From the IMG/VR virus record IMGVR_UViG_3300034198_003680, positions 1 through 22,253 of that record: a DNA stretch of 22,253 nt, one strand, 5' to 3'. Made by a program: the position numbers and the translations under genes. This DNA comes from a virus. Below are positions 14,980-20,118 of this stretch, piece after piece; within the stretch, counting starts at the first letter, position 1, and the number at the start of each line of letters is the position of its first letter. The notes below the pieces were generated by a model. The model was not told the DNA's origin. It ran no database searches and saw only the letters and a program-made list of their open reading frames with translations.

Positions 14980-15413
14980 AGATTGACCAATCTCCAAAGG
15001 CGTAGCGGAACCGCAAAGAACCGCTCACCGCTCTCTACATACTTGTTTGGATTCTCAACTACAGGGCTTTGTAGAATTGTATCACCACGACACCAGAGGG
15101 CTTGTGTTAAGTCCTGCTTTACAGAGAAAAGTAAGGTTGGCAGGTCGTAAGTAAAGAACTTCTGCTTTCGGTAAGGAACGTGGACTGTCTGGTAAGGAAA
15201 ATCGCTTACCCAGTTATGTCGTCGTTCAACCTCTGCATAACCAACTTCTCTGCCGAACTCTAGGATGATGACATCTACGTCATACTTCCCGCCCTCCTCG
15301 ACTTGCTTGCCCCACCTGGTAGAGATGTAGTTCATAACGGCATCTTTAGCAGGGCCGTCGTTCTCCTCATGGAGCTGGGGGTCGAACTTTTTACTTAACG
15401 AGAATGTGGCCAT
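14976..15413 (-). CDS. Hypothetical protein, possibly PD-(D/E)XK-like
   Basis: A 145-residue protein if it starts at ATG 15413; a TTG at 15431 would add six residues. It overlaps the HNH-like gene by 23 bases. A helix (KDAVMNYISTRWGKQVEE) is followed by two strands carrying D45/D47 (KYDVDVIIL) and E61-V-E63 (GYAEVERR). This spacing is reminiscent of the D-x(n)-E-x-K nuclease core, but with Glu where Lys is usual, so catalysis is uncertain. The C-terminus is mixed alpha/beta (FFAVPLRLWRLVNL). It is coupled (ATGA) to the epimerase, but no sugar-related motif is visible. Confidence 0.65.
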   Translation of the reverse strand: MATFSLSKKFDPQLHEENDGPAKDAVMNYISTRWGKQVEEGGKYDVDVIILEFGREVGYAEVERRHNWVSDFPYQTVHVPYRKQKFFTYDLPTLLFSVKQDLTQALWCRGDTILQSPVVENPNKYVESGERFFAVPLRLWRLVNL

Positions 15414-15678
15414 TTTCAAATAACCATCCAATGGTTGACCTATGAGCGTCTTCCCAAAACTCCATGCGCTCTGCCTTGCCCATCTTCTTGCCCTGGTCTA
15501 GTTCCATATGGCAGGAATGACAGAGGGCCGCTATGCGGTAGTCGTGGGCCTTTAAAGACCTTCCCTTGCCGTCTCTGAGTTGGTTGCTATGTGCAGCTAC
15601 AACAGTTCCGTCCTGCGCTCCACAGGCTTGGCAAGGCGCATCCCTGACGACTTCTAATAGGTATTTATTCCGGTACAT
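15391..15678 (-). CDS. DUF1364-like HNH/zinc-binding nuclease
   Basis: A 95-residue protein starting at ATG 15678, overlapping NinB by 14 bases. Cysteine pair C16-x-x-C19 (PCQACG), H30 (VVAAHSNQ) and C53-x-x-C56-H57 (ALCHSCHMELD) form a treble-clef HNH-type zinc site, ending with RSTIGWLFENG. This matches the small phage DUF1364/Ref-like nuclease group that travels with NinB-type recombination genes. It probably nicks or cleaves recombination intermediates (inference). The adjacent NinB gene supports a recombination role. Confidence 0.75.
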   Translation of the reverse strand: MYRNKYLLEVVRDAPCQACGAQDGTVVAAHSNQLRDGKGRSLKAHDYRIAALCHSCHMELDQGKKMGKAERMEFWEDAHRSTIGWLFENGHILVK

Positions 15679-15997
15679 TCTCGGCTATCCACAAAAAAAC
15701 GGATTCAAGGTACTCAGAAAACTCCTGCTTACTGAGTTTGGTTGTAGATGGCCATACCATGATGACCTCCCCGTGGATCTCCAAGACATCTGGCTGTAGG
15801 AATCGGCGTTTGAACCACTCATGCCAGTTTGGTGCGGTCTGGTTAGTCTTCTCTGCGAGGATCTGGAGTTCCTTCCAGTAAAGAGCGTTCTGGTCGGCAG
15901 TTCTGTTAGGTGGCTTGATCTCTACAGAATGGCCGTCAGGAGCCTGTGCAACCATCTGTAGGACTGTCTGGCGGTTGCCGTCAAGGATGAACTTCAT
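15665..15997 (-). CDS. ninB: NinB/Orf-family recombination protein
   Basis: A 110-residue protein with ATG 15997 in an ATGA overlap and GAAGG four bases upstream. The family signature is clear: NRTADQNALYWKELQILAE (31-49), then WHEWFKRRFL and PSTTKLSKQEFSEYLE, ending VFLWIAENVPE. NinB (lambda Orf) is a recombination mediator that binds ssDNA/SSB and helps load annealing proteins. It is slightly shorter than lambda Orf. Its place with the HNH-like gene and the YqaJ exonuclease supports a complete recombination module. Confidence 0.85.
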   Translation of the reverse strand: MKFILDGNRQTVLQMVAQAPDGHSVEIKPPNRTADQNALYWKELQILAEKTNQTAPNWHEWFKRRFLQPDVLEIHGEVIMVWPSTTKLSKQEFSEYLESVFLWIAENVPE

Positions 15998-16389
15998 GCT
16001 GCCTTCATTGTTCTACGCATGACTTCTGCTTTAAAATTTGGCCAGTTATCGAACTCTGACGGTCGCAGTCCGAGTTGGAGTCCTTTACTCTCAATTCCTG
16101 TAGCGGTCTCCCACCAGTTGACTACCTTGCCTTGGACTTGCACTACATCTTCTCCGAGATCTACACCCCAGTCATCATCCCACCTCTCTGCTCGTAACCA
16201 TGTGGCTGCGTGAGGAATAAATATCCCACCGTCTTTTCTCCACTGGTCTTGTTGCTTTGCTAGTTCTAGTGCTTTGATGATCTTCTCTACTGGGGGTCTT
16301 ATCTTCTCTGTCTGGCTCCAGGCTTTTCTTGCTTCGCCCTTGGCTACTTTTCTTGGGTATGCCCTCCAGAACTTCTCAAAGTCTTCCAT
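15994..16389 (-). CDS. Replication-associated FWxxYP domain protein (helicase-loader/replisome-organiser C-terminal type)
   Basis: A 131-residue protein with ATG 16389 and AAGGAG five bases upstream. FEKFWRAYPRKVAKGEARKAW (near the N-terminus; residues 4-24) followed by IFIPHAATWLRAERWDDDW (56-74) is a widespread motif at the C-terminus of phage replisome organisers and DnaT/DnaC-adjacent proteins. The usual N-terminal winged-helix, origin-binding domain is absent, so this is the motif domain alone. It probably bridges the phage DNA and the host replicative helicase (inference). It is the first gene after the structured noncoding block. Confidence 0.7.
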   Translation of the reverse strand: MEDFEKFWRAYPRKVAKGEARKAWSQTEKIRPPVEKIIKALELAKQQDQWRKDGGIFIPHAATWLRAERWDDDWGVDLGEDVVQVQGKVVNWWETATGIESKGLQLGLRPSEFDNWPNFKAEVMRRTMKAA

Positions 16390-16859
16390 ATCTTCTCCTT
16401 TATAACACTTGTCTACATATTTTACTCATAGGTTCCCCAAGGGTGGAAGCCCACCAGATCCCAGGAACCAACTCTTTGCAACCTTAATAAACATTCCCTA
16501 GATACCCCATAAGGCTACGATTCTTTCATCCACAGGTTTGTCTCCACCGCATGCCCTGTGAACTACCTGAGTCCCTCGTAGACAGGCTCAGACCTAAACG
16601 TAGGGTGTAAACGCTAGGTGTCTTTTCTGACGGGCGGTCGATTCAAACCCACAACTAACGAGCGTCTTGCCGGCCATCGGAAATGCAAAAGCCCACATAA
16701 GACTAGAGCGTGGCTCTTGGCATGAGCAGAATAGGAACAAATGAGGTGTCAAGCCAAAACTCATCAGTTACTACTCTACACACGCCCTAGACTTATATGG
16801 GCTTACTGATGCTTAACACTTTTGTTCCACCGGCTGCCACACCGATGACAGTTACGACT
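16390..16859. other. 470-bp noncoding block with several inverted repeats
   Basis: The only gene-free stretch over 300 bases. Neither strand has a credible frame with a ribosome site. It contains several short perfect dyads: GGTTCC/GGAACC around GGTGG/CCACC (16431-16469), CACAGG/CCTGTG (16531-16536 and 16555-16560), and CTGAG plus CC pairing with GG plus CTCAG (16567-16574 and 16585-16591). A DnaA-box-like TCATCCACA at 16526-16534 has one mismatch to the consensus. I find no convincing promoter or tRNA. It could be a long 5' leader, a structured RNA, or the replication origin for the adjacent replication-type gene. Confidence 0.55.
16431..16469. repeat. Compound inverted repeat (stem-loop)
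   Basis: GGTTCC (16431-16436) pairs with GGAACC (16464-16469), and an inner GGTGG (16442-16446) pairs with CCACC (16451-16455) around a four-base loop. It lies 42 bases upstream of the minus-strand start at 16389, in its probable leader. There is no T-run on either side, so it is not a canonical terminator. It may control translation or processing. Confidence 0.55.
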
Positions 16860-17186
16860 CTACTCCACATCTCCGTCCGCTGTCAACTCCACAATTCGCT
16901 GAACATATCTGCCCTTGGAGTTCTTACGCCAGCCGTGAACAAAAACACGCCAGCCAGAAGCCAACATGATAGGAAACGCCTCATTCTCACGAATCTTTTT
17001 AATCCGAGCTGACACCCCAGTTGAGGTTGTCTGGACGGCCCAGGTCTCACCGTTACCCAAGGCCAGTAGATCTATACACCCATAGAGGTCTACACGCTTA
17101 CGGCTAAAGGAGTTCCAGTACTCACAGATCCACGGGATCATCCCCTGATCTCGGAGGTAGGCTAGGCTTCTCTGGGTTGGACTCAT
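16860..17186 (-). CDS. PD-(D/E)XK-like (resolvase/VRR-NUC-type) protein
   Basis: A 108-residue protein starting at ATG 17186; an in-frame TTG at 17204 is less likely because family members begin near SPTQRSLAYLRDQG. Conserved positions are E22 (CEYWN), D33 and D39 (VDLYGCIDLLAL) and Q52 (WAVQTTSTG), followed by R/K-rich ARIKKIREN and the closing strands GWRVFVHGWRK. This matches a common uncharacterised phage family with a nuclease-like core in which Q replaces the second acidic residue before the usual lysine. There is no obvious Shine-Dalgarno, and the start lies only about 20 bases from a TATACT box, so it may be leaderless or short-leadered. Confidence 0.75.
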   Translation of the reverse strand: MSPTQRSLAYLRDQGMIPWICEYWNSFSRKRVDLYGCIDLLALGNGETWAVQTTSTGVSARIKKIRENEAFPIMLASGWRVFVHGWRKNSKGRYVQRIVELTADGDVE

Positions 17187-17275
17187 GTAGCAAATATACA
17201 ACAAGTATAAATGTTGAGTATTTTGCTTGGGTAATACTGCATATTTGTCTGTATAGTTCTACTCATGCAGTCCAA
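17177..17275. promoter_or_regulatory. Divergent control region with nested dyads
   Basis: This region separates the leftward operon (start 17186) from the rightward operon (start 17292). Candidate -10 boxes are TATACT on the minus strand (17209-17204) and TATAGT on the plus strand (17252-17257). Neither has a good -35. Three perfect dyads are present: TTGGACT/AGTCCAA (17177-17183, 17269-17275), CAAATAT/ATATTTG (17191-17197, 17241-17247) and AGTATT/AATACT with a 10-base spacer (17217-17222, 17233-17238). The innermost pair covers the probable -35 zones of both directions and could be an operator. It is AT-rich relative to its surroundings. Confidence 0.55.
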
Positions 17276-17291
17276 CAACAAGGAGAAGAAA

Positions 17292-17549
17292 ATGTCTTAT
17301 GTATACGGGTATGACGCAAACACAGCATCACTAGAAATGTGGCACAGAGCGCAGGAACAAGCAGAGCAAGAGAGGGAAGAGATGGCCGGTAACATCGCCG
17401 ATAGCCTCCGTGACTCTGCTAAGAAGATGTTGCTCTTGGCTAACCAGATTGAGTCTGGCATCTCTACGCTAGACCTCGATCACGCTGGCGAACACACTGA
17501 CTGGATCGCCGATTCCGTAAAAGCCTTGTGGGGAGACAAAAATGCGTAA
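17292..17549 (+). CDS. Small helical protein, unknown
   Basis: An 85-residue protein. I choose ATG 17292, with AAGGAG six bases upstream, over the in-frame ATG 17265, which lacks a ribosome site. It starts MSYVYGYDANTASLEMWHRA, continues with a Glu/Gln-rich helix (EQAEQEREEMAGNIADSLRD) and another helix, and ends near ALWGDKNA. It is probably a helical bundle. First gene of the rightward operon; no recognised family. Its stop overlaps the next ATG. Confidence 0.7.
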   Translation: MSYVYGYDANTASLEMWHRAQEQAEQEREEMAGNIADSLRDSAKKMLLLANQIESGISTLDLDHAGEHTDWIADSVKALWGDKNA

Positions 17550-17649
17550 GTTCTGGGAAGACATGAAAAACGACCCTGATCCTATCTGGATGCAGGTTCT
17601 GGGTTACATCGCCATGATCTGCTTGTTTATTGGGATGGTGATGCTATGA
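17542..17649 (+). CDS. 35-aa single-span membrane peptide
   Basis: ATG 17542 overlaps the end of the previous gene and GGGAGA lies about 5 bases upstream. The product is MRKFWEDMKNDPDPIW, then a hydrophobic span (MQVLGYIAMICLFIGMVML) running to the stop. It is the first of two overlapping mini-genes filling the gap before the annealing-protein candidate. Confidence 0.55.
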   Translation: MRKFWEDMKNDPDPIWMQVLGYIAMICLFIGMVML

Positions 17650-17732
17650 AGTTCTGGCGTTTTTATAAGTGGTATAGAAGTGAAGGCAAGTCAATTTTTC
17701 TATCAACCAAACTAGCAATGGAGAAGTTATGA
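17646..17732 (+). CDS. 28-aa basic peptide
   Basis: ATG 17646 overlaps the preceding TGA (ATGA), and its own stop overlaps the next ATG (ATGA at 17729). The product begins MKFWRFYKWYRSEGKS and is basic and aromatic. The coupling on both sides suggests it is translated, at least as a coupling device; a function cannot be assigned. Confidence 0.45.
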   Translation: MKFWRFYKWYRSEGKSIFLSTKLAMEKL

Positions 17733-18232
17733 ATACAGGTATCGTCAACATTCGGGGCAAGGAGTACATGACCGTTGCCCTGCGAGTCCAGCAGTTCCGT
17801 GAGAAGCATCCTCTGTGGGCCATCGAGACCCATGTAGAAGACCGAACAGAGGAGTATGTGGTCATGCGCTGCGAAATCTCTAACGAGGAGGGCCGCATCC
17901 TAGCCACCGGCCACGCAGAGGAGTTCCGCAAGTCCTCTCAGATTAACTCTACATCTGCCCTCGAAAATGCGGAGACGAGCTGCATAGGTCGGGCTTTAGC
18001 GGCTCTGGGGTTTGGTGGGTCAGAGTTCGCTTCTGCTAACGAAGTCCAGAACGCTGTTTCTCAGCAGAGTCAAGACGCAAAAATTGACAGGATGATAGAT
18101 GCAATCTCTAAGGCCCAGACAATGCCACTTCTAAAGACTTTGTATGAAACCGCTATACGGGCGTTTAAAGACGAAGACAGTCTCAAACGAATTACCGAGG
18201 TTAAGGACAAGCGCAAAGCGGAGTTGGCGTGA
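17729..18232 (+). CDS. Candidate single-strand annealing protein (Sak3/ERF-like) or related recombination factor
   Basis: A 167-residue protein starting at ATG 17729 (ATGA overlap). The conserved core is KEYMTVALRVQQFREKHPLW (11-30), EEGRILATGHAEEF (53-66) and INSTSALENAETSCIGRALA (72-91), then ALGFGGSEFASANEVQ. This family recurs in phages next to recombination genes and resembles ERF/Sak-type annealing proteins in the ETSxIGRAL helix. The C-terminal part (about 115-167) is a charged helix. Pairing with the YqaJ exonuclease elsewhere in the window supports an annealing role, but that is inference; some relatives are listed only as hypothetical. Confidence 0.55.
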   Translation: MNTGIVNIRGKEYMTVALRVQQFREKHPLWAIETHVEDRTEEYVVMRCEISNEEGRILATGHAEEFRKSSQINSTSALENAETSCIGRALAALGFGGSEFASANEVQNAVSQQSQDAKIDRMIDAISKAQTMPLLKTLYETAIRAFKDEDSLKRITEVKDKRKAELA

Positions 18233-18594
18233 AGTTAGAGTTCGACGGGGAGTTTCCCCGTTGCTTTAACTCACAGGAGGAGTTTAAGGCTTGGGCTCAA
18301 GCGGCCAGAGGCTCCTCCCCCAGGGCTGGGTTCTGCACCGACTGTACGAAGGAGTACCAAGCTCGGATGGTTAAACAGAGCCGGTGTCAGTACCCAGAAG
18401 TAGAGTTCTACAACTTTGAGATTGATAAAGATGGATATTTCCCAAGCAGATACTTTCACCCTAAAAGACTTCAGGGAGAGGACGGGCCTGACGAGGAACA
18501 ACGCCCAGAAAGCCTTGAAGCAAATGGTTATGGACAACAGGCTCTCCGTTGGGCGCAAGAAGGGGACGAGGAACGGGAAGACAGCCGGTTTTGA
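18229..18594 (+). CDS. Small zinc-binding protein with overlapping, doubtful C-terminus
   Basis: Starts at GTG 18229 in a GTGA overlap. Residues 1-65 look real: RCFNSQEEFKAWAQAARG, then FCTDCTKEYQARMVKQSRCQ (35-54) with a C-x-x-C and a later Cys, then PEVEFYNFEIDKDGYF. This is a known small phage zinc-binding type. From about residue 75 the sequence becomes Glu/Gly/Gln-rich and overlaps a more protein-like winged-helix frame, so either the tail is a by-product of overlap or one base has shifted. Function unknown. Confidence 0.6.
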   Translation: MKLEFDGEFPRCFNSQEEFKAWAQAARGSSPRAGFCTDCTKEYQARMVKQSRCQYPEVEFYNFEIDKDGYFPSRYFHPKRLQGEDGPDEEQRPESLEANGYGQQALRWAQEGDEEREDSRF

Positions 18595-18661
18595 AGAGAA
18601 TGTCTACGCATGGAATTTCAATGAGTTTTACAACAATCCATTTAACAAGGGGAAGAAATGA
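18431..18661 (+). CDS. Winged-helix DNA-binding protein
   Basis: A 76-residue protein if it begins at ATG 18431; a TTG at 18416 is also open. The HTH is DFRERTGLTRNNAQKALKQM, followed by a wing (RLSVGRKKGTRNGKTAGFEE) and an Asn/Phe-rich end. No strong ribosome site is present; a TAG closes the frame just upstream of 18416. It is likely a small transcriptional regulator of the rightward operon. Ends in an ATGA overlap with the next gene. Confidence 0.65.
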   Translation: MDISQADTFTLKDFRERTGLTRNNAQKALKQMVMDNRLSVGRKKGTRNGKTAGFEENVYAWNFNEFYNNPFNKGKK

Positions 18662-18795
18662 ACACAGAAGACATTTTTGATCTGGCTGACGAAAAGGGCG
18701 TGTTAAACGACTTTGGAAAGTGGCAGTTCACTGACGATCAACTCTTGGAGTTCGTCTGGGCCATCGAGGACAAACTAAAGGAGAAGAACACATGA
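18658..18795 (+). CDS. 45-aa acidic protein
   Basis: ATG 18658 overlaps the preceding stop (ATGA) and has AAGGGGAAG just upstream. The product is MNTEDIFDLADEKGVLNDFG, then KWQFTDDQLLEFVWAIEDKL and KEKNT. It is acidic, helical and has no membrane span. Its stop overlaps the next ATG, and AAAGGAG lies before that start. Confidence 0.55.
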   Translation: MNTEDIFDLADEKGVLNDFGKWQFTDDQLLEFVWAIEDKLKEKNT

Positions 18796-18911
18796 TTTCA
18801 TTTATTGCCGCATACTTATTGTGGGCTAACGACGCTGGCTGGATGTGGTGGTGTCTTTGGCTTATCCTTGCCGCCTCTAACATTTTCTACACTATCGCAA
18901 CCGCAAAATGA
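18792..18911 (+). CDS. 39-aa Trp-rich membrane peptide
   Basis: ATG 18792 overlaps the previous TGA (ATGA) and follows AAAGGAG by about 8 bases. Two hydrophobic segments flank NDAGW: MISFIAAYLLWA and MWWCLWLILAASNIFYTIA. It probably sits in the inner membrane as a short hairpin. Its stop overlaps the ATG at 18908. Confidence 0.55.
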   Translation: MISFIAAYLLWANDAGWMWWCLWLILAASNIFYTIATAK

Positions 18912-19099
18912 CCGATCCCGCCATCTACCTAATTAACATCAAACACGCCACCAAAGAACTAAACGAGTTCTTGGCTAACGCCCACACGCCTGACAACTTA
19001 AGGCTGGCCGAGATCCTGGTTCTGGCTAAAGAAATCGAGGAAGACGCAAAAAACCTCAAAGCCTGGGCAATTGACTTAAACCTGAAAGGAAGCGAATGA
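18908..19099 (+). CDS. 63-aa helical protein, unknown
   Basis: ATG 18908 in an ATGA overlap. The product is helical (MTDPAIYLINIKHATKELNE, then LRLAEILVLAKEIEEDAKNL). No motif or membrane segment is recognised. It is coupled to the winged-helix gene downstream. Confidence 0.6.
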   Translation: MTDPAIYLINIKHATKELNEFLANAHTPDNLRLAEILVLAKEIEEDAKNLKAWAIDLNLKGSE

Positions 19100-19314
19100 G
19101 CTGCTCAACTGTATTCGGATGCCTGTCCGACAAACCAATCTCCTCCCGTGAAATCGAGGAGATGACCAACATGAAGCGGGCGTACATCTCGTCCTGCCTG
19201 GTGCGATTCGTCAAACAAGGCAAAGTAGTTAAAGAACAGGTCGACGCTACCAACTCTTTGGGGCCACGCAAGGTTTATGTATATACATTGTGTACACCAT
19301 TGCAGGATAAGTAA
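19096..19314 (+). CDS. Winged-helix DNA-binding protein, possible autoregulator
   Basis: A 72-residue protein starting at ATG 19096 (ATGA overlap), with AAAGGA about 8 bases upstream. The helix-turn-helix is KPISSREIEEMTNMKRAYIS and the wing is VRFVKQGKVVKEQVDATNSL followed by RKVYVYTL. This layout fits a small dimeric regulator. Two palindromes occur in its 3' end, immediately before a promoter, so it could control that promoter (inference). Last gene of the first rightward operon. Confidence 0.7.
   Translation: MSCSTVFGCLSDKPISSREIEEMTNMKRAYISSCLVRFVKQGKVVKEQVDATNSLGPRKVYVYTLCTPLQDK
19277..19297. repeat. Two adjacent palindromes, possible operator
   Basis: ATGTATATACAT (19277-19288) is a perfect 12-bp palindrome, and GTGTACAC (19290-19297) is a perfect 8-bp palindrome one base away. 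They overlap the last codons of the winged-helix gene and end two bases before a promoter -35 element. The placement suits a repressor or activator site. Confidence 0.45.
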
Positions 19315-19328
19315 AAAGGTGATATAAA
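19300..19328 (+). promoter_or_regulatory. Candidate sigma70 promoter with extended -10
   Basis: TTGCAG (19300-19305), a 17-base spacer and TATAAA (19323-19328), preceded by TG one base upstream (TGaTATAAA, extended -10). The -35 is weak but the extended -10 compensates. It would start transcription near 19335 and produce a leader of about 85 bases before the ATG at 19422. Confidence 0.55.
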
Positions 19329-19358
19329 GGGGGTGGGACATTGCGCCCACTTCTCCTT

Positions 19359-19402
19359 GCCCTCACAGGGGCTTTGAGGGCTGGCTCACAAGGCTGGCCC
19401 TC
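19359..19402 (+). promoter_or_regulatory. Leader with mutually exclusive hairpins (attenuator-like)
   Basis: Three complementary segments are present: GCCCTCA (19359-19365), TGAGGGC (19375-19381) and GCCCTC (19397-19402). The middle one can pair with either the first or the third, giving two alternative hairpins. The downstream hairpin can extend with G-U pairs through CTGGC/GGCTGG and is followed by TCCTTTTCT, a weak T-run. The arrangement looks like an antiterminator/terminator or translation switch upstream of the gene at 19422. No ligand or leader peptide is evident. Confidence 0.45.
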
Positions 19403-19421
19403 TCCTTTTCTAAGGATGCAA

Positions 19422-19739
19422 ATGAAAGGCCCAACAATTCTAATTGGCTTGCTAGGTAAAGATCCTGAGATGATGAAAGGTGACGGACTCCTAGAGAGCG
19501 AATGTCCCCTGGCGACTCAAGACGAGACCATCAATAAAGGCAATAAGCAGAAGGCTATTCTGGTGGCCAATTACGGCCCAGCCGAGTCCGAAGAGACCTG
19601 CGGGAACTGCGAGTACGGCAAGAAACTGGAAAACTGCGGCCTGAAGAAAGGCGAGATTTTCTGCGAACAATTCGAGTTCAAGTGTTTCGACAAGAACGTC
19701 TGTGACGCTTGGGAGCCGATGGAAGAATACGAAGATTAA
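19422..19739 (+). CDS. Cys-rich (zinc or Fe-S-type) small protein
   Basis: A 105-residue protein. ATG 19422 is preceded by AAGGA with about 6 bases spacing; the frame is open further upstream but that part lies in the structured leader. Six cysteines occur in ETCGNCEYGKKLENCG (C60, C63, C72), FCEQFEF (C81), KCFDKNVCDAW (C88, C94). The order resembles small phage proteins often labelled high-potential iron-sulfur-like, though a structural zinc site is as likely. The N-terminal half is not recognised. First gene after the candidate promoter. Confidence 0.7.
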   Translation: MKGPTILIGLLGKDPEMMKGDGLLESECPLATQDETINKGNKQKAILVANYGPAESEETCGNCEYGKKLENCGLKKGEIFCEQFEFKCFDKNVCDAWEPMEEYED

Positions 19740-19743
19740 CAAC

Positions 19744-19800
19744 TTGGGCGGGAACTACCGAATCCTGAGATCCGGTCGTTGCACACACCCGCCCACCCAA
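19744..19800 (+). promoter_or_regulatory. Long imperfect stem-loop before the next ribosome site
   Basis: GGGCGGG (19746-19752) pairs perfectly with CCCGCCC (19788-19794). Inside it, AAC-t-ACCG (19753-19760) pairs with CGGT-c-GTT (19773-19780), with a seven-base bulge GCACACA on the 3' side and a 12-base loop. It ends six to ten bases before the AGGAG of the next gene and has no T-run. A translation-control or RNase-processing role is more likely than termination. Confidence 0.6.
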
Positions 19801-19810
19801 AGGAGTGACT

Positions 19811-19966
19811 ATGCCGTTTGCAAGCAAAGCCCAGGCTCGTTTTATGTACGCAGCCGCTAAAGACCCAAAGATGGCTAAGAAGCTCGGAGTACCTCAGAAA
19901 GTGGCCAAAGAGTACGTCAAAGAAGGCCAGAAGTCTATGAAGAAGCTGCCGGAGAAAAAGAAATGA
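19811..19966 (+). CDS. 51-aa basic protein (DUF3008-like pattern)
   Basis: ATG 19811 with AAAGGAG six bases upstream. The product opens MPFASKAQARFMYAAAKDPK and continues with VAKEYVKEGQKS. The pattern KAQxRFMYAAAK then GVPxKVAKEYVKEG is common in small phage and bacterial proteins near DUF3008. It is Lys-rich and probably nucleic-acid associated (inference). Ends in an ATGA overlap. Confidence 0.65.
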   Translation: MPFASKAQARFMYAAAKDPKMAKKLGVPQKVAKEYVKEGQKSMKKLPEKKK

Positions 19967-20118
19967 AAGCCATCTGGGACAAGAAACGGCCTAAAAGTCT
20001 GGGTAAACCTGACGCTCTGTCGCCTAAAGAAAAGAAGTCTGCAAAGGCTATGGCCAAGTCTGCTGGACGGCCCTGGCCAAATTTAATTGACAACATGAGA
20101 GCTGCGAAGAAGAAATGA
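19963..20118 (+). CDS. 51-aa basic protein, conserved phage type
   Basis: ATG 19963 (ATGA overlap), with GGAG about 8 bases upstream. The product is MKAIWDKKRPKSLGKPDALS, then a Lys-rich helix and AKSAGRPWPNLIDNMRAAKK. The closing GRPxPNLIDNMRAA motif recurs in phage proteins near packaging or partition genes (recollection). Very basic. Stop overlaps the next ATG. Confidence 0.6.
   Translation: MKAIWDKKRPKSLGKPDALSPKEKKSAKAMAKSAGRPWPNLIDNMRAAKKK

Noticed and set aside
15686-15694. DnaA-box-like CTATCCACA
   Set aside because: It lies inside overlapping coding sequence (NinB end), is isolated and has one mismatch.
16610-16680. A tRNA-like T-loop (GATTCAAACCC on plus, GGGTTTGAATC on minus) in the noncoding block
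   Set aside because: The flanking bases do not form the five-base T-stem, and no acceptor or anticodon stem can be drawn around it.
16747-16752. TTGACA on the minus strand as a promoter -35
   Set aside because: No -10-like hexamer occurs at 15-19 bases downstream.
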